64,000 nucleotides of DNA from Strongylocentrotus purpuratus (GCF_000002235.5 NW_022145609.1:26425493-26489492); one strand, 5' to 3'; positions 1-11,589 are shown, numbered from the stretch's first letter. The notes: a model not told the origin generated them from the letters alone. Program-made: numbers and translations.

Positions 1-109
1 CAAAAGCACCTCTAATTTTGTTCACCCAACAGGTCCTACATTTTATTATGGTGTAGGTTTTACCAGACAAAAAGGAAGTTCTTTGGTTAAAGAGTACTGT
101 TGGTCCTAT

Positions 110-720
110 GAATTACATACTGTTTCATCATACCAAAGGGCATAGGGTCTACCATGGGTCAAGTAGGAAAATGGACCACAGGAACATAGAGCTACAGTCA
201 AACCTGTCTACAGCGATGGACCAAGGGAAACACAAAAAAGTGGCCATAGTAGACAGGTGGTCTTTGTACACAGGTTCCTTAAGTACATGTTTCAATGAGA
301 AACCATTTTCAAGGGAAACAACAAATGTGGTCCTTGTAGACAGGTGGTCACTAAAGCAGGTTTAACTGTATTATGATTTTGGAAGTAGGAACAATTGGGA
401 AAAAGATCCATGACACAAAAATCAACAGAACAAAAGTGTAAAACCAATAGAAGCAGGACCAGTGGACAGTAGGACAAAAGAGACAAAGGACCCAAGAAAC
501 AGGACTGTCCGGAGTTTGAGAGGACCAATGGACAAAAGCTCCATGAAACAAATGACCAATGGATTAGCACCAAATGAGACATAGGACCAATGGAGACAGG
601 ACCAGTGTACAACTGGGGTTAATACATGGGAAACACAAGACTGGTGGGTTGTATGACCAGAGTGACATAAGAATAATGGATAGAAAGACCCGGAGAAGAC
701 CAATGACCACTATCATCGCA
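110..720. repeat. degenerate GGACCA-rich minisatellite
   Basis: Irregular repetition of motifs such as GGACCARTGGA, AGGACAAAAG and AAACAGGAC at roughly 20-35 base spacing. Minus-strand reading frames through it show the matching repetitive peptide pattern (recurring PLVL/HWS), so the frames come from the repeat and not from a gene. No fixed unit length can be read by eye; copies are well diverged. Confidence 0.6.
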
Positions 721-819
721 TCTACAGATATATTACACAAGAACCATACATTTATGTTGACTCATACTGTGTTTTTTTATTACCCTAGGCTAAGTTTAAG
801 AATCATCTGAAGAAAAATA

Positions 820-1010
820 TCTTAAGACAAGAGACACTTACATGATTCACCTTGATTCCAAGAACGGATCACTTTTTGTCGCTCTCTAATTAATTGTTCT
901 TGCCTTAAATGAACTCTCCCCTTTACCCCTGGACACCGGACAGCTTCCAATAAAACAGACTTCCTTTCGTATCTAATTAATGACAGCCTACTAATTTCCT
1001 GTATCATTGA
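820..1010. other. non-repetitive island with homeodomain-type TAATTA sites
   Basis: This stretch is less AT-monotonous than its flanks and holds several TAATTA cores (CTCTAATTAATTG, CTAATTAATGACAG). A 61-codon minus-strand frame (822-1007) is open but has no convincing splice signals and is not recognised. It could be regulatory DNA; that is inference only. Confidence 0.25.
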
Positions 1011-3039
1011 ACTTCACGGGAAAATCAAGGATGACTTGATATTTAAGTCTTCAGCACATTACATAACACTTGATAACCTTTGAAGCCCTCGGCTGATAGG
1101 ACCATACTGGTCTGGGCATACATGTATGATCGCAAAGACTTTCAGTCAGAGCGCCATGCAAGATAATTCGCATGTATTCATTCAGCTTGTATTCATGGCT
1201 GTCCTCTTACAAGGATCTGGTTATTCAGCATTTTTCTAAAATTTGACTGATTTTTCATCCATGGATGTGGGATCACTGGAAAGAAGGATAAACAAGAATT
1301 GGATAATATCTATTATATACCTCACTTTAAAAATCTAGCCATCTGATTGGTCGGAATTGGAGTCTTGATTTTAGCCATGCCCCGCCTATCAGTCAATAGT
1401 CTTTTGAAAAGTGCACCCTAGGTATGAGTACTGCGATCCCCTTTGGTTTACGTGTCAATTAACTTAGTTTGTGCAATTAATTTTGTTGCTACAAACACAG
1501 CGCAGACTACCGCCGATCTCGATTGCAGCTATAGGCTTTGATCTAAATGTAATGACGAGATGACGCCCCTTTTGAAATATGGAGATAAACCTGCTCTTTC
1601 ATATGACACCTCATTTTTTCAGGATCACAAGCAATAAAGGTTTGCATCTCGACTTGGAAATAATTTTGTTAATGCATGTAGATCTAGACTGCATAGGGAT
1701 ATATGTGTGCAATCTCAATGGGAAGGATTTTAGCAGGGTCTGCTCAATATTCATATTAGGACCGCTATTCATTTTGTCAAACGTTATGGATCACACGCAA
1801 ACTGCATTGCGTAATTAATCCCCTCTGTACCCCGTACGATGTACTTCAGTTTCTGTATAGAAGCAGTCAGTGGAGCCAGACGCAGTCTCAGCGGAACAAC
1901 CATCAATATCATCAGAGACTGCAGGTTTCGGTCTTAGCCAGCGGGCCTTACTCACAATTAAGATACAAGAATACCAAAATATTCAGTCTTCTCTTCTCTC
2001 CTCAAGCCAGAAGCAATCTCTGTCTGCTATCTTCATTCTAAAGACCAAACGACCGCAAAGAAAAACACAGGCGAGACTATGGGCAAATTATGGGGAGATA
2101 GGCGTTGTTGGTCATTGAACTTGAAGGGTGTATTAAATGCAGCTACTGTATAATGTAACCTGTGGCATATCACATTCTCCCAGAGCAGTATATAACTATC
2201 TCATGCATCACTGACAGAGTCATGCATCATCATCATCATCAGACAACCCTACATATACAACCTGCCTACGTACATACACTGTAGTACTCACCCCTCCCCG
2301 TACCTACCCCTCCCCTTTTTTAATAAACATGTCCAACCTACATGCCTCTCCCCCTATAATGAATACACATACTTTTGGCTGGGTTAGCAATGTGAGAACA
2401 GAACAGAAGTCAAAATAGTCCGGGGCTAACGAAAAGCGGTGCTAACCCATGAAGGCGGATCCGCATTATCCAATCAGAGATATTCTGGGGTTAACGACTT
2501 ACGAGTGAGAACACTAAGCCCGGGTTAGGCAAATAGAACAGGGCTAATAAAATTGAGTGTGAAAAGCATATGAGAGACCCTATCCCGGGCTTTCACGCCA
2601 TTCCTCTTCCCCTCAATCCGCAGCCTGAAAACTCTGCTATCTTAAACCCCCTCTCTACCCTTGCTCGTCTACCACAAAATTTGATTAATTAAACTCTCGA
2701 TCACTGCCAAGGAAATTAGTCTGTCCCATAATCCAGCCTCACGCAGAATAGTTGTCCATGTTTGGAAGAATTGAGCCCAATCAGCTTATCGGATTAGAGC
2801 ACAAATGCCTCCAGTCATGTTCTTACCGGAAATTTGGCTGGATGCATGTCATTGAAACACAACAACTGATATTACGCAGCAACATCATTGTATTAGGTAA
2901 TTATATATCCTAACATAGTAATTTATTTTAAAAAAACGTTTTCATTCATACACATTTACTTAAGTTTTGACACTAAATGTAAATGTTAGCTGTGTTTGAT
3001 AGGATATGTTTCTAGTGTCGAACAGGTATTTGGTTGACT

Positions 3040-3640
3040 AACATGTACTCTGATGAAACAGACTATTTTAATTCTTGTGTCAGGCTTACAGAGAGTAGGA
3101 GAAACGAGCAAAAGTCTGATGAGAACACACTCCTACAAATACCTAGAAGCAGAAAGCCAGTCTATTCCTAAGTTGTGTGAAGCCAGCCAGTCCGCAGCGC
3201 CGCGAAAAATGCTTTATTTTATTGTACGCATAAGCAAATCCGATGCGATTATGAATATGTAATGTGCAATATGCACCGAACTCTTTATGAGCCCGTAATA
3301 CTCCATGAGTTTTTCATGCTATGGAAGTATCACCTTTTGAAAGAAGAGATGATGCACATTCTTTTCCGTATATATTTTCAAGAGAAAATTTGGTGGGGAC
3401 AAGGAAATCACGGCAAGCCATGAAAATAGGCAAATTCGGTATCATTCAAGAGAAAAATTGTCAGAGATCAACTTATCTTCTCTTGTTTTCCCCTACACTT
3501 TGCATGTGAACTGTAATGATGTAAAACATGGAGGGCTGCAAAAGTCTCGCGAGTTCTCGCGACATACGATAGAACACAGCTGATCGCCTCATTAACGAGC
3601 GTACTGCGGTCGGTCTGAAGCAGACGAAGGAAATTGCATG
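3040..3640. other. GC-richer island, promoter-like
   Basis: Richer in G, C and CpG than the surrounding AT-rich DNA and free of recognisable transposon ends. It includes a CpG-bearing block at about 3195-3250 and, at 3545-3562, two tandem TCTCGCGA motifs followed by a CpG-rich stretch to 3625. It lies about 700 bp upstream of the plus-strand exon candidate at 4283-4411, so it could be that transcript's promoter or first exon. No coding frame here was convincing. Confidence 0.3.
3545..3562. promoter_or_regulatory. tandem TCTCGCGA motifs
   Basis: TCTCGCGA appears twice, separated by two bases. In other animals the palindrome TCTCGCGAGA is an established promoter motif of CpG-type promoters. 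Seen directly: the two motifs. Inferred: that they mark a promoter here. Confidence 0.35.
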
Positions 3641-4282
3641 TTATTGAGTGTATTTCCTCTAAGAATTACTATGTGTAGACTTCCAGTTAATCAGCAGTTT
3701 TCGGCCCATTTCTGGCAGCAACAGAAGTTATTGAAATTTCTGAAATCATTGATTTAATTTTTTTTAAAGATATTATCATTGCATTTCAATCAATTGGTGC
3801 ATAACGTTTAGGTGTAAGACTGATTTTGCATGAGATATATGAGATGTTTCTTGAATTGACAAGTTTTGTACGAATGGATGGTACAGAGAGGAAATCTACA
3901 TGTACCATTAACAGTATTATCAAACAATTACAAATAATATCATATCAATTTTCTATGAATGATGATCAAACATAATTCATTTTTGTTTAAATCAGCAAAT
4001 GTTTGATGAATAAATAACTTGATCTTTTGAGCTCTTCCAATCCCATCTCTATTTTGACTGATCAATTTTATTCAATTTTTAATAACTAAATTTTCAAGTA
4101 TTTGCTTGAGTGTTAGTTTCCTACCATTCAAGAATCCCAAATCACCAGAGTCACTTTTAAATTACTTGATCTTAAATTTAAGCAACATTCATTCTCTAAC
4201 TTCATGAATATCCTTTTCCTTTACGATTTCTTCACAAAATTCCTTTTTTGATTTCTTCGACAACACAAAATGTGAATCATAG

Positions 4283-4411
4283 TGACCCTGTCAGCGCACG
4301 GGCTGAAGCTCTTATCATCTTCAAATGCCTGGAAAGCCAGGCTTGGTTTGAAAGCGTTGAAAATCAAATCGCAGCCAAGTTTGCCGACGATGGGGAGAAA
4401 AAACTGCTGAG
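4283..4411 (+). CDS. putative internal exon of an unrecognised plus-strand gene
   Basis: A 129-base open segment lies between an AG acceptor (ends 4282) and a strong donor, GAG|GTAAGC. In the open frame (one leading base, 42 codons, two trailing bases) it reads DPVSARAEALIIFKCLES then QAWFESVENQIAAKFADDG, ending EKKLL. The composition is that of an amphipathic helical protein and differs from the random frames around it. I do not recognise the family. No partner exon in matching phase could be found on either side: the next acceptor-like site (4648) gives an open but odd Arg/Gly-rich frame. It could be an exon of a gene with long introns, or the remnant of one. Confidence 0.42.
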
Positions 4412-4479
4412 GTAAGCAAAAAATTTGCTTGTGTCTTTTGCCTTCAAGGCTAAAGACACAAGCAAGCGCAGCGCAAGCA

Positions 4480-4880
4480 AATTAGTGAGTACAGATGCGG
4501 GGGCTGATGAGTGACCCCTCGGCTGGGGTGACCTTGAAGGGGGGGCAAATACGCTCCACCTGTTGGGCGTGTGCCACGCAGCCTCCCGAGCAGAGAGACC
4601 CCAACGACGGTTCCATTTACGCAAGCTCCCCTCCCCGCATAAGAAATTTTCAGCTGCCTCATTATTATGAAGAGGTTTGCGAGAGCAGAGCGGAACCGGG
4701 GCATTCCCATGGGGAAGGACACAAACGACATGACTGCAGCGATAAAACAACGTCAAACTGCAGATTCACGGGATGACGGCATGAGAATGAAAGGAGGACG
4801 GCGCTTTCCTGAGAAGGGGGTGGGCCGGGGCAGGCAGGATGGGGTTTCGAGGTATACAGGAAAAAGTGCAAAGGTGAGGT
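4480..4880. other. GC-rich island, unassigned
   Basis: About 400 bases of clearly elevated GC with no repeat structure. Both strands have long open frames because stop codons are rare in GC-rich DNA, so these frames are weak evidence. One plus-strand frame (4648-4882) is open after an acceptor-like TTTTCAG, but its product, rich in Arg, Gly and Met, is not recognised. Best read as a regulatory or untranslated region next to the 4283-4411 exon candidate. Confidence 0.3.
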
Positions 4881-5099
4881 AAAACCACAGGGTGAAGCCA
4901 GGATTAAAGCTCTGCAGTCTAGCCTTTCAAGTTAGAAATACAGTCTACTTATTTTCACAATGCAAATCTATTTTATGAAGTTTTTATTTCTGGGTCCAAG
5001 ACTCTGGGATTATACATGTTAAGTATCTAGAAAAGATCAGCTTTCAATGAACACCCATTAGGTACTAATTTGAATACTAATTAAATAATGTTCATAATT

Positions 5100-5500
5100 A
5101 TCTGATAATATTCATCGGGCAAGAAGGATAAAGCTTTGACAATGGGCTAATAAACAGGTACATTGCCCCTTGCCCTCCTCTCTGTCCACTACTTGCACAT
5201 GGGCAAGCAGGCAAATGGGGTAGCCCACTGGCAAGCAAGATATGCCGGGGCAATCCAGCACTGCGCTGCACGGCACGGCACGGCACGGTCTAACAGCTCG
5301 GGAGGAAAGCCAGGCTAATGGGACTGGGAAATGATCGTGCCTAGTAAGGACATCAATCGAGCATCCGCTGGCAATTGGCCGGCTTCCTGCGCACCGTTAC
5401 GAAGCAAGAAACGGGCTCACGCACGTGGGTCTCTCTCTCTGGGAGCCCTCCCATAGCAGCAGCAGCAGCAGCAGCAGCTTGACTCAGCTAGATACAAGAT
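5100..5500. other. GC-rich island with CACGTG-type site and CAG run
   Basis: Low-repeat, GC-rich DNA containing a short CGGCA tandem run (about 5266-5289), an E-box-like GCACGTGG (about 5420), a CT run and then the AGC triplet run. No convincing open frame or splice sites. Possibly cis-regulatory. Confidence 0.28.
5455..5478. repeat. AGC trinucleotide repeat (8 units)
   Basis: Eight perfect AGC units at the right edge of the GC-rich island; not in a supported coding frame. Confidence 0.8.
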
Positions 5501-5572
5501 TAGCACCTTCACCTGGCTGTTAGTCTCCATGCTCCAGACCCAACCTTGGCAGATATCACCTGGGGGGTGTTT

Positions 5573-5884
5573 CACAAAGATCCAAAGTTGAACTTATCTC
5601 TAAGTTGTACTTAACAATTGTGGAAAGCCATTAGCATCCTTGAAAATATTTTTTTAAAGTTTTTTTAAAAGGCATAAAATGATTGATTCAATTCATTCAT
5701 TATCAAGGAGATTTCATGTTCTTGATGTACTAGAATTTATGAAAAGTCTAAAATACTTCAATTTTTGCTTTTGAATATATTTCATTGTAAGGCTAAAAAT
5801 GGCTCTCCATAATATTTAAGTCCAACTTAGAGTTAAGTCCAACTTAGAGTTAAGTTTGACTTAGAATCTTTGTGAAACACCCCC
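5573..5884. mobile_element. MITE with GGGGGTGTTTCACAAAG inverted ends
   Basis: The left end reads GGGGGTGTTTCACAAAGAT and the right end is its reverse complement, ATCTTTGTGAAACACCCCC. The right arm also contains a small tandem repeat (AAGTCCAACTTAGAGTT, two copies). The element is 312 bp, has no coding capacity, and is a typical miniature inverted-repeat element. Two looser relatives lie at 20638-20803 and 59139-59289. Confidence 0.75.
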
Positions 5885-6663
5885 TGATGTGTAAATAGTT
5901 CTCAGACACATGCTCCTGCGACAATTACTCTACAATCATTTTTCAACACTAATTATTACCATCAGCCCTGTACTCAACACTACACCCTAACACTAAACCA
6001 ACAACCTTAACGCTTTATCTTCTTTGAGATATATCCAGGAGAAAATAAAAACAATAGCAGCTGTCGGATCATTTTATTTTAAGCAAAATGACAGTATGAC
6101 AGAAGGTTGATTTAAGAACAAGCAAAGGACTTCATAGTCAAAGACTATCAAATGTTAAAGGAAATCCCATCCCAAGAAATAACTACGTTATTTTGAGAGA
6201 TTTATTATATTCCTGCCCATTAATCTACAAGGATTCCCAACCAAAGTGGATGAGAGAGGTATAATGCAAGATATTCTTAGTATAATGTTCTCAGTTTTTC
6301 TCAATTTCTCCGCATGACATGGGCATCACCATTTTCTTGATAATATAATGTACTATGCAAAGTTATTTATCAAGTAAATGTATTTAAATTTATGGATGCT
6401 TCCTTCACAGGTGAGTGTGGTAATGAAGTATCGCAATCACATGCTATTATCCTTTGCATACTTTGATTTCATATTACCCGACACATTTCTGACTTCGGAG
6501 ACCTTGATTGGGAAGTTGGCTCCTGTTCCTTTATGTGTTTCACAACAATGTGATCTGATGGAGAGAACATCATCATTACAGCAAGAAAGGGCAATGACCT
6601 TTAGGCTAGGAAAGCTCATCCAATGTCTTCCATCCATCTATGCATTTGGCATACAGACCATAG

Positions 6664-6830
6664 AAGGCGCGATGGCTCAGTGGTAGAGCAGTGGTCTTCT
6701 AACCAAGTTCAAAACCAAGTCGATGCGCTATTGCCCTTTGGTAAGGCATTAATCCTCATTACCAAGTCTCTTGGAGAGGACTTAAAGCTGTCGGTCGTCC
6801 GTTTGCTTACGTACATATCAAAATATGAAG
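6664..6830 (+). repeat. tRNA-derived SINE, copy 1
   Basis: The head has a tRNA-like A box (TGGCTCAGTGGTAGAGC) and a B box (GTTCAAAAC) at the spacing of a polymerase III promoter. It is followed by a body, TGCCCTTTGGTAAGGCATTA, that recurs at 63520-63560 in the second copy. There is no pairing acceptor stem, so it is a SINE and not a tRNA gene. The right end is approximate. Confidence 0.72.
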
Positions 6831-6839
6831 GGAATTTTA

Positions 6840-7320
6840 GTTTTGGTGCAGAGATTACTCTAGGATAAGAGACCAACAAGGTTGATACGAAACCAACAAT
6901 AAACCACCAAACAAAGAATCACTTTACCTTGAATGGTCTAATATCAGTCAGTTCGGAATCAGTTTCGAATCAGTTTAGAATGGGTTTAGTGGTGTGACAG
7001 AGGTAATATTTAGCTTATGGTTGCAATATGGCGGATTCACAATCCACAGCGATACCAGTGTTAGGTCGATTTCAAGTGATACATTATGGGAAATAGTTGA
7101 CGAAAATTTTAGCTGTGACATTGTTATATGATGAGATACGGGATTTAATCAGAATATTTGGGTGGGGAGGTTTGAATAGCTCATCCAAAGAAAAAATTTG
7201 CGCAGATTAAAAAATATCAGTCTTATTGACCCTACTCTCAACATTTTGGTCATTTTCGCCACTTTTTTTCAGTTAGCGCCATTCTGGCTCTCAAAAGGCA
7301 AGATAATCTAGTCACATTGC
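6840..7320. other. AT-rich non-coding stretch
   Basis: No gene, RNA or defined element was seen between the SINE at 6664 and the MITE at 7333. Confidence 0.5.
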
Positions 7321-7332
7321 AAATTCTTAATA

Positions 7333-7722
7333 GGCCTGTCTTCACCATCTCAAGATTGCAAAATATCCAGCTATCTGAACTATCCCGATCTCAAACTATG
7401 TAGCTAATTTGTGTCTTCATCAGACCGAAGTAGCAATTAGAAGGATATTTGGTCAGGATTGTCATTCCAAGATATCTTGGGATAGTTTGCAAAATATCCT
7501 ACTATTTGGCAAAATATCCAGCTATTTGGCCCGTGCGTCTTCACTAGACCGAAGATTTGCAATACACGCTAACGCTGAGCAAAATATCTCGAGCTAATTT
7601 CTCAAGGTCGAGTTTCAAGTTTCGAGATCGAATCTCGAGATAGTGAAGACGCGATTTGTTACTTCGGGATTATTTCCAAAATAGCGGGCTATTTGGCAAT
7701 CTCGAGATGATGAAGACGTGCC
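7333..7722. mobile_element. MITE, GGCCTGTCTTCATC family, copy 1
   Basis: Starts GGCCTGTCTTCACCATCTC and ends with the complementary GAGATGATGAAGACGTGCC, flanked on both sides by TA. The interior is full of short motifs on both strands related to CAAAATATCC / CTATTTGGC, so the whole element is loosely palindromic. 390 bp, non-coding. Relatives: 12327-12652 and 32773-33151. Confidence 0.78.
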
Positions 7723-7739
7723 TACATGTATAGTGGTTG

Positions 7740-8990
7740 TATCCTTGGCAGGGTTAAATGACCTGAAGAAGCAATGAAGTTGATTGTCCCAGAGACAAGG
7801 ACAAAGCCTGATGGGGAGTAGACTGAAAAAGGGATGTTTTGACGGGCTGGTTACTATCGGAACGGTTACTACCGGAACGCCTATAACAACGCCCCCAAAT
7901 GCCATCTCGTCTATGCTTCTTGAGAATTTGCTTGTCTTTTGGGGCTCTTAGTCTTATATCTAACTTGAGAGGGGTATTTATAGAGGCAGGATCGACAAAA
8001 AACAGAGACAGAGACAATACCCTTCTCAGGGATGACGTCAAACGGGAATGTCGTAGATGAAAGATACATTTATAGAGGCAAAAGCAATGTTCATAAATAT
8101 CATATGATCTCTGCTTCATCAATTTCACTTGTCCTTTTGATGATCAGACTAATCTTGGTAGAAGGGTTCATTTGAGTCTCACTAGAGAAACCTTGAGCCT
8201 GAGAGAGACAACCACAGAAACGATTTCCAACAGGGACTATGTGCCAAAACTGGGATGTTATGACGTTATGATTACTATCAGAGCTCCTGAAACAACTACC
8301 CCTAATACTATCTTGTCTGCGTATCAGGTAGCTTGCTTGTCAGATAGTGTTTTCACTTATTTATAGTCCATACATAGAGACAAAAAATGGTGAAAGGGAG
8401 TCGAGGTAGACGAGGGGATAAAAATGGAAGAGCACAAAGGAGAATAAAAAGACTGAGACAGATCAGTCAATAAGCAAGTCCTAAAAAAGCCATATTTTGT
8501 TCCTAAACCCGCTTGACTAGTTCAGTTTATGAATATGTAGTGACTAGGAACATCAATTTTCCAAATGAGCCTATGGACTACTTGAAATTAACAATTTTTC
8601 ATGATTTATATATCAAATAAAAGAGGAGGAATCATAGATTTGTGACTTTTTGTCTTGTCTTGAAAAAATATGATTAAGTTGGTGAAAAATGGCATATTAT
8701 GATTATAATTTGAAAAAAAACTAATATACAAGTGGAAAATACAGTTTTTAATATTTGTAAGCCAGGTTGAATTTGAATCTAGTGCAAAGGGCAATATGTC
8801 TACTTTCCAAGATCCAGCAAAATAAAATCAAAGTACACATTGTGTCCTTCAAAAACTAAATTCCAGCACTCCGATTGGTTCCTTCATACACCCTTCCATA
8901 AAATAGATTGAAAATGTTTGCCCACAGCCAGGACCGTGTTTGCACAAGTTGATAAGAGGTCAATCAACAGGTTGCATATCGTTTCAAATA
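7740..8990. other. non-coding stretch
   Basis: Overlapping minus-strand frames at 7615-8128 are open but unrecognised and start inside the neighbouring MITE. The segment 7960-8400 has loosely repeated motifs (AGAGACAG, ATTTATAGAGGCA). Nothing else is supported. Confidence 0.4.
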
Positions 8991-9000
8991 TCGTGACCTG

Positions 9001-9199
9001 CAGGGAAATAAATACACGGGGATCAGGATGAATTAGCCCCCGAAATGCCCCAAAGATCCCCCGAAAGTCATAAAAGAGCCCAAAAAAATTTGCAAAGAGT
9101 TCAATGCAATTATGCAAAACAAATCAAACAGTGGCATTTTTATGCAAGCAAGCATGAAAAGTAGCCCCCCCAAATTTTTTTAATATATTTTTTTCCCTG
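9001..9199 (-). mobile_element. hAT-type MITE, CAGGGAAA family, copy 1
   Basis: Both ends carry CAGGGAAA(A/T) in inverted orientation. The flanking 8-mers GTGACCTG and GTGGCCTA match at 6 of 8 positions, consistent with a decayed 8-bp target duplication. The interior carries the family sequence GGGGGCTACTTTTCATGCTTGCTTGCAT. Relatives on the opposite strand: 16455-16647 and 27016-27203. Confidence 0.75.
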
Positions 9200-9408
9200 G
9201 TGGCCTAACCAACCTATCACAGAGCTAGGATTTTATCACAACTTCAAGGCTGTATTTTGTACTTTGGTTTAATATTGGTGGATCTGTCATGACTTTCATC
9301 AATATTTTGAATATCATATTGTGAAAGAGGAACCTCCAATGCTCTCATACATATATGTGTTAAGTTGGTGGCTCATATACTTTCTATACTTCTTCTTATT
9401 ATTACTTA

Positions 9409-9735
9409 CCCCCCCCCCCCCCCCCAGAGGGGGGGGGGGGGGGTACTCACGATTTGGTTTGGACGGGGGGGGGGGGGGGGGGGGTGCCACTCAAGCCTTG
9501 AAACCCCCTATCAAATTTTAAGGGTCATTTGGGGGGATTTTTCTCGAAGTAAAGCACATTTTTCACAATTTTTCAGAATTGTTATTGTTGAAATTTTTAA
9601 AAAACGACCCATTCTTAATTTTGTTGAAAATGGGACCCATGTGTAGGGATTTTTTGTGAATAAGTGACCCATTAGAGTGGCACGCCCCTGTATGTCTTAA
9701 TATGTGAATACCCTACCCCCCCCCCCCCCCTCCGG
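9409..9735 (-). mobile_element. poly-G/C-ended inverted-repeat element, copy 1
   Basis: Bounded on both sides by long C or G runs adjoining GTACTCAC-like ends. Interior sequence (CATACAGGGGCGTGCCACTC read on the minus strand) matches the copy at 38964-39268 in the opposite orientation. Open frames through the G runs are compositional artefacts. Non-coding. Confidence 0.68.
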
Positions 9736-9739
9736 AATA

Positions 9740-10075
9740 CTTTAGATCTTTGTAAAGAAAATTGTTTTATGTCCATTTTTTATCACCTATTTCTAACCAC
9801 TTATTCTAAGAATTATGGATTTATAGATGTGTCCAAACAGTTTGTTATCTTTTCAGAATCATAATGAACCCAACATAGGAACCATCCTCTTCACAGGTTT
9901 TTGTCTTTCTCATTTCATATGAAAGAAGAGAAAATAAGCTATTCAACGATATGTACATCAACCAAACAGTAATTTGGGATTATTGAGTAATTTATCCATA
10001 AATTTGGGTTTCTTTTTTTTTTTCAGGGACACCCTGTACAATGCCTCTTTGCTACTTGGTTATAAAATACATCTC
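9740..10075. other. AT-rich non-coding stretch
   Basis: Nothing recognisable; includes a poly-T run at about 10012-10023. Confidence 0.45.
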
Positions 10076-10082
10076 AACTTAC

Positions 10083-10185
10083 CTCAGACATGAGATCAGG
10101 ATGGATACACTTTGTTGAACTTGGCGGAGCTCTTAAACAGCTCATTAACAGGATACCGTAGCCCTTGTCCAGGCTAACAGTTAAT
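10083..10185 (-). CDS. putative exon of an unrecognised minus-strand gene
   Basis: On the minus strand a good acceptor (TTTGCAG, preceded by a pyrimidine tract) and a consensus donor (GAG|GTAAGT) frame 103 bases. Only one frame is open: one leading base then 34 codons, reading LTVSLDKGYGILLMSC, LRAPPSSTKC, IHPDLMSE. The other two frames stop at once. The incoming phase (two bases needed from the previous exon) matches the outgoing phase of the exon candidate at 20848-20989. The product is not recognised, and it may instead be an untranslated exon. Confidence 0.4.
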
Positions 10186-10239
10186 CTGCAAAGACAATGC
10201 AAGATAAAGAAGAAGGGTTTTAGAAGAGACCAACTTGCC

Positions 10240-10560
10240 GCAGAGGCACAGATCCTGTCAATTTTGATCGTCAGCGCCGAAGCTCTCGGAGGGTGATGAA
10301 GCAGCCTTCTGAAGTGATGTAGCATAAAACGATGATGGGCCGACGACAGATCGCTGGCTGGTGAGGACCCGGTGAAAGCTCCGAAGATTCCCCTCGTAGG
10401 CAGCGGGGCGGAGGTGTTGACGGGTCGGCAGCGGGGCCTAGCAGACAATTATAATGTGGTACCTCTTTTGTGTCTAATCAGGCTGAATTAGTCAAATTTG
10501 CACACCTGCAGCGGCAGGAAGGGGTCGGTTCTTACCGAGTCACGGTGCGTTCGTTCGATG
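10240..10560. other. CpG-containing GC-rich island
   Basis: Elevated GC and CpG directly upstream (minus-strand sense) of the 10083-10185 exon candidate. Minus-strand reading is open for about 124 codons (10074-10448), but that frame runs through the likely intron acceptor and looks like a by-product of GC content. It could hold a promoter or a first exon of the minus-strand transcript. Confidence 0.3.
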
Positions 10561-10599
10561 CACCCAGGTGGGATGTGAGTGACGGCTAATGAGAAGCGT

Positions 10600-11580
10600 G
10601 AGAGGATGGGGAGGAGAGGAAGGGGGTAAGAGGTAGGATAAGACCAAGACAAAAAATACAGTAGGTAAGAGATTGAGTGAGAATTAGAGAGAGGGAGACT
10701 AAGAGGAGAAGGAGAGATAGAGAGAGGAAGGGGGTAGGAGGTAGGATAAGACAGAAAATGCAGTAAGCAAGAGATTGAGTGAGAATTAAAGAGAGAGGAA
10801 GACTGAGAGGAGAAGGAGAGATAGAGAGAGGAAGGGGGTAGGAGGTAGGATAAGACAGAAAATGCAGTAAGCAAGAGATTGAGTGAGAATTAGAGAGAGA
10901 GGGAGACTGAGAGGAGAAGGAGAAATAGAGAGAGGAAGGGGGTAAGAGGTAGGATAAGACAGAACATACAGTAAGCAAGAGAATGAGTGAGAATCAAAGA
11001 GAGAGGGAGACTGAGAGGACAAGGAGAGATAGAGAGAGGAAGGGGGTAAGAGGTAGGATACGACTAAAACAGAGAATACAGTTAGCAAGAGATTGAGTGA
11101 GAATTAAAGAGAGGGAGAGGCTGAGAGGAGAGAGATAGAGGACATTTATCAAATGGTGGCAAAGGGAGAGGGGGTTGAGATAGGATAAGACTAAGACAGA
11201 AAATACAGTAAGCAAGAGATTGAGTGATAATTTAAGAGAGGGAGAGGCTGAGAGGAGGAGAGATAGAGGACATTTATCAAATGGTGGCAAAGGGAGAGGG
11301 GGTTGAGATAGGATAAGACCAAGACAGAAAATACAGTAAGCAAGAGATTGAGTGAGAATTAGAAAGAGACAGAGACTGAGAGGAAAAGGAGAGATAGAGG
11401 AATTTATCAAATGGTGGCAAAGGGAGAGGGGGTTGAGATAGGATAAGACCAAGACAGAAAATACAGTAAGAAAGAGATTGAGTGAGAATTAGAGAGAGAC
11501 AGAGACTGAGAGGAAAAGGAGAGATAGAGGAATTTATCAAATGGTGGCTAAGGGAGAGGGGGTTGAGATACATGTAGGAT
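10600..11580. repeat. purine-rich higher-order minisatellite
   Basis: About nine tandem copies of a GA-rich unit of roughly 98-120 bases. Recurrent landmarks are GGATAAGAC, CAGTAAGCAAGAGATTGAGT and GACTGAGAGGAGAAGGAGAG. The first half uses a ~98-base unit with AGGAAGGGGGTAGGAGGTA. From about 11140 a longer unit appears that includes TTATCAAATGGTGGCAAAGG. All long minus-strand frames here (Ser/Leu/Pro-rich) are repeat translations. Confidence 0.88.
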
Positions 11581-11589
11581 AAGACATTT

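Noticed and set aside
4648-4882. Second exon for the 4283-4411 candidate
   Set aside because: Phase would allow it, but the Arg/Gly/Met-rich product in a GC-rich island is not convincing and the donor choice is ambiguous.
6378-6686. 102-codon plus frame following a good TTCCTTCACAG acceptor
   Set aside because: No donor follows in frame, the frame runs into a SINE, and the peptide is not protein-like.
6664-6740. Possible tRNA gene
   Set aside because: A and B boxes are present, but no acceptor stem or anticodon arm pairs, and the downstream body recurs at 63.5 kb: a SINE.
9321-9646. Gly-rich plus-strand frames
   Set aside because: Created by G homopolymers of the poly-G-ended element.
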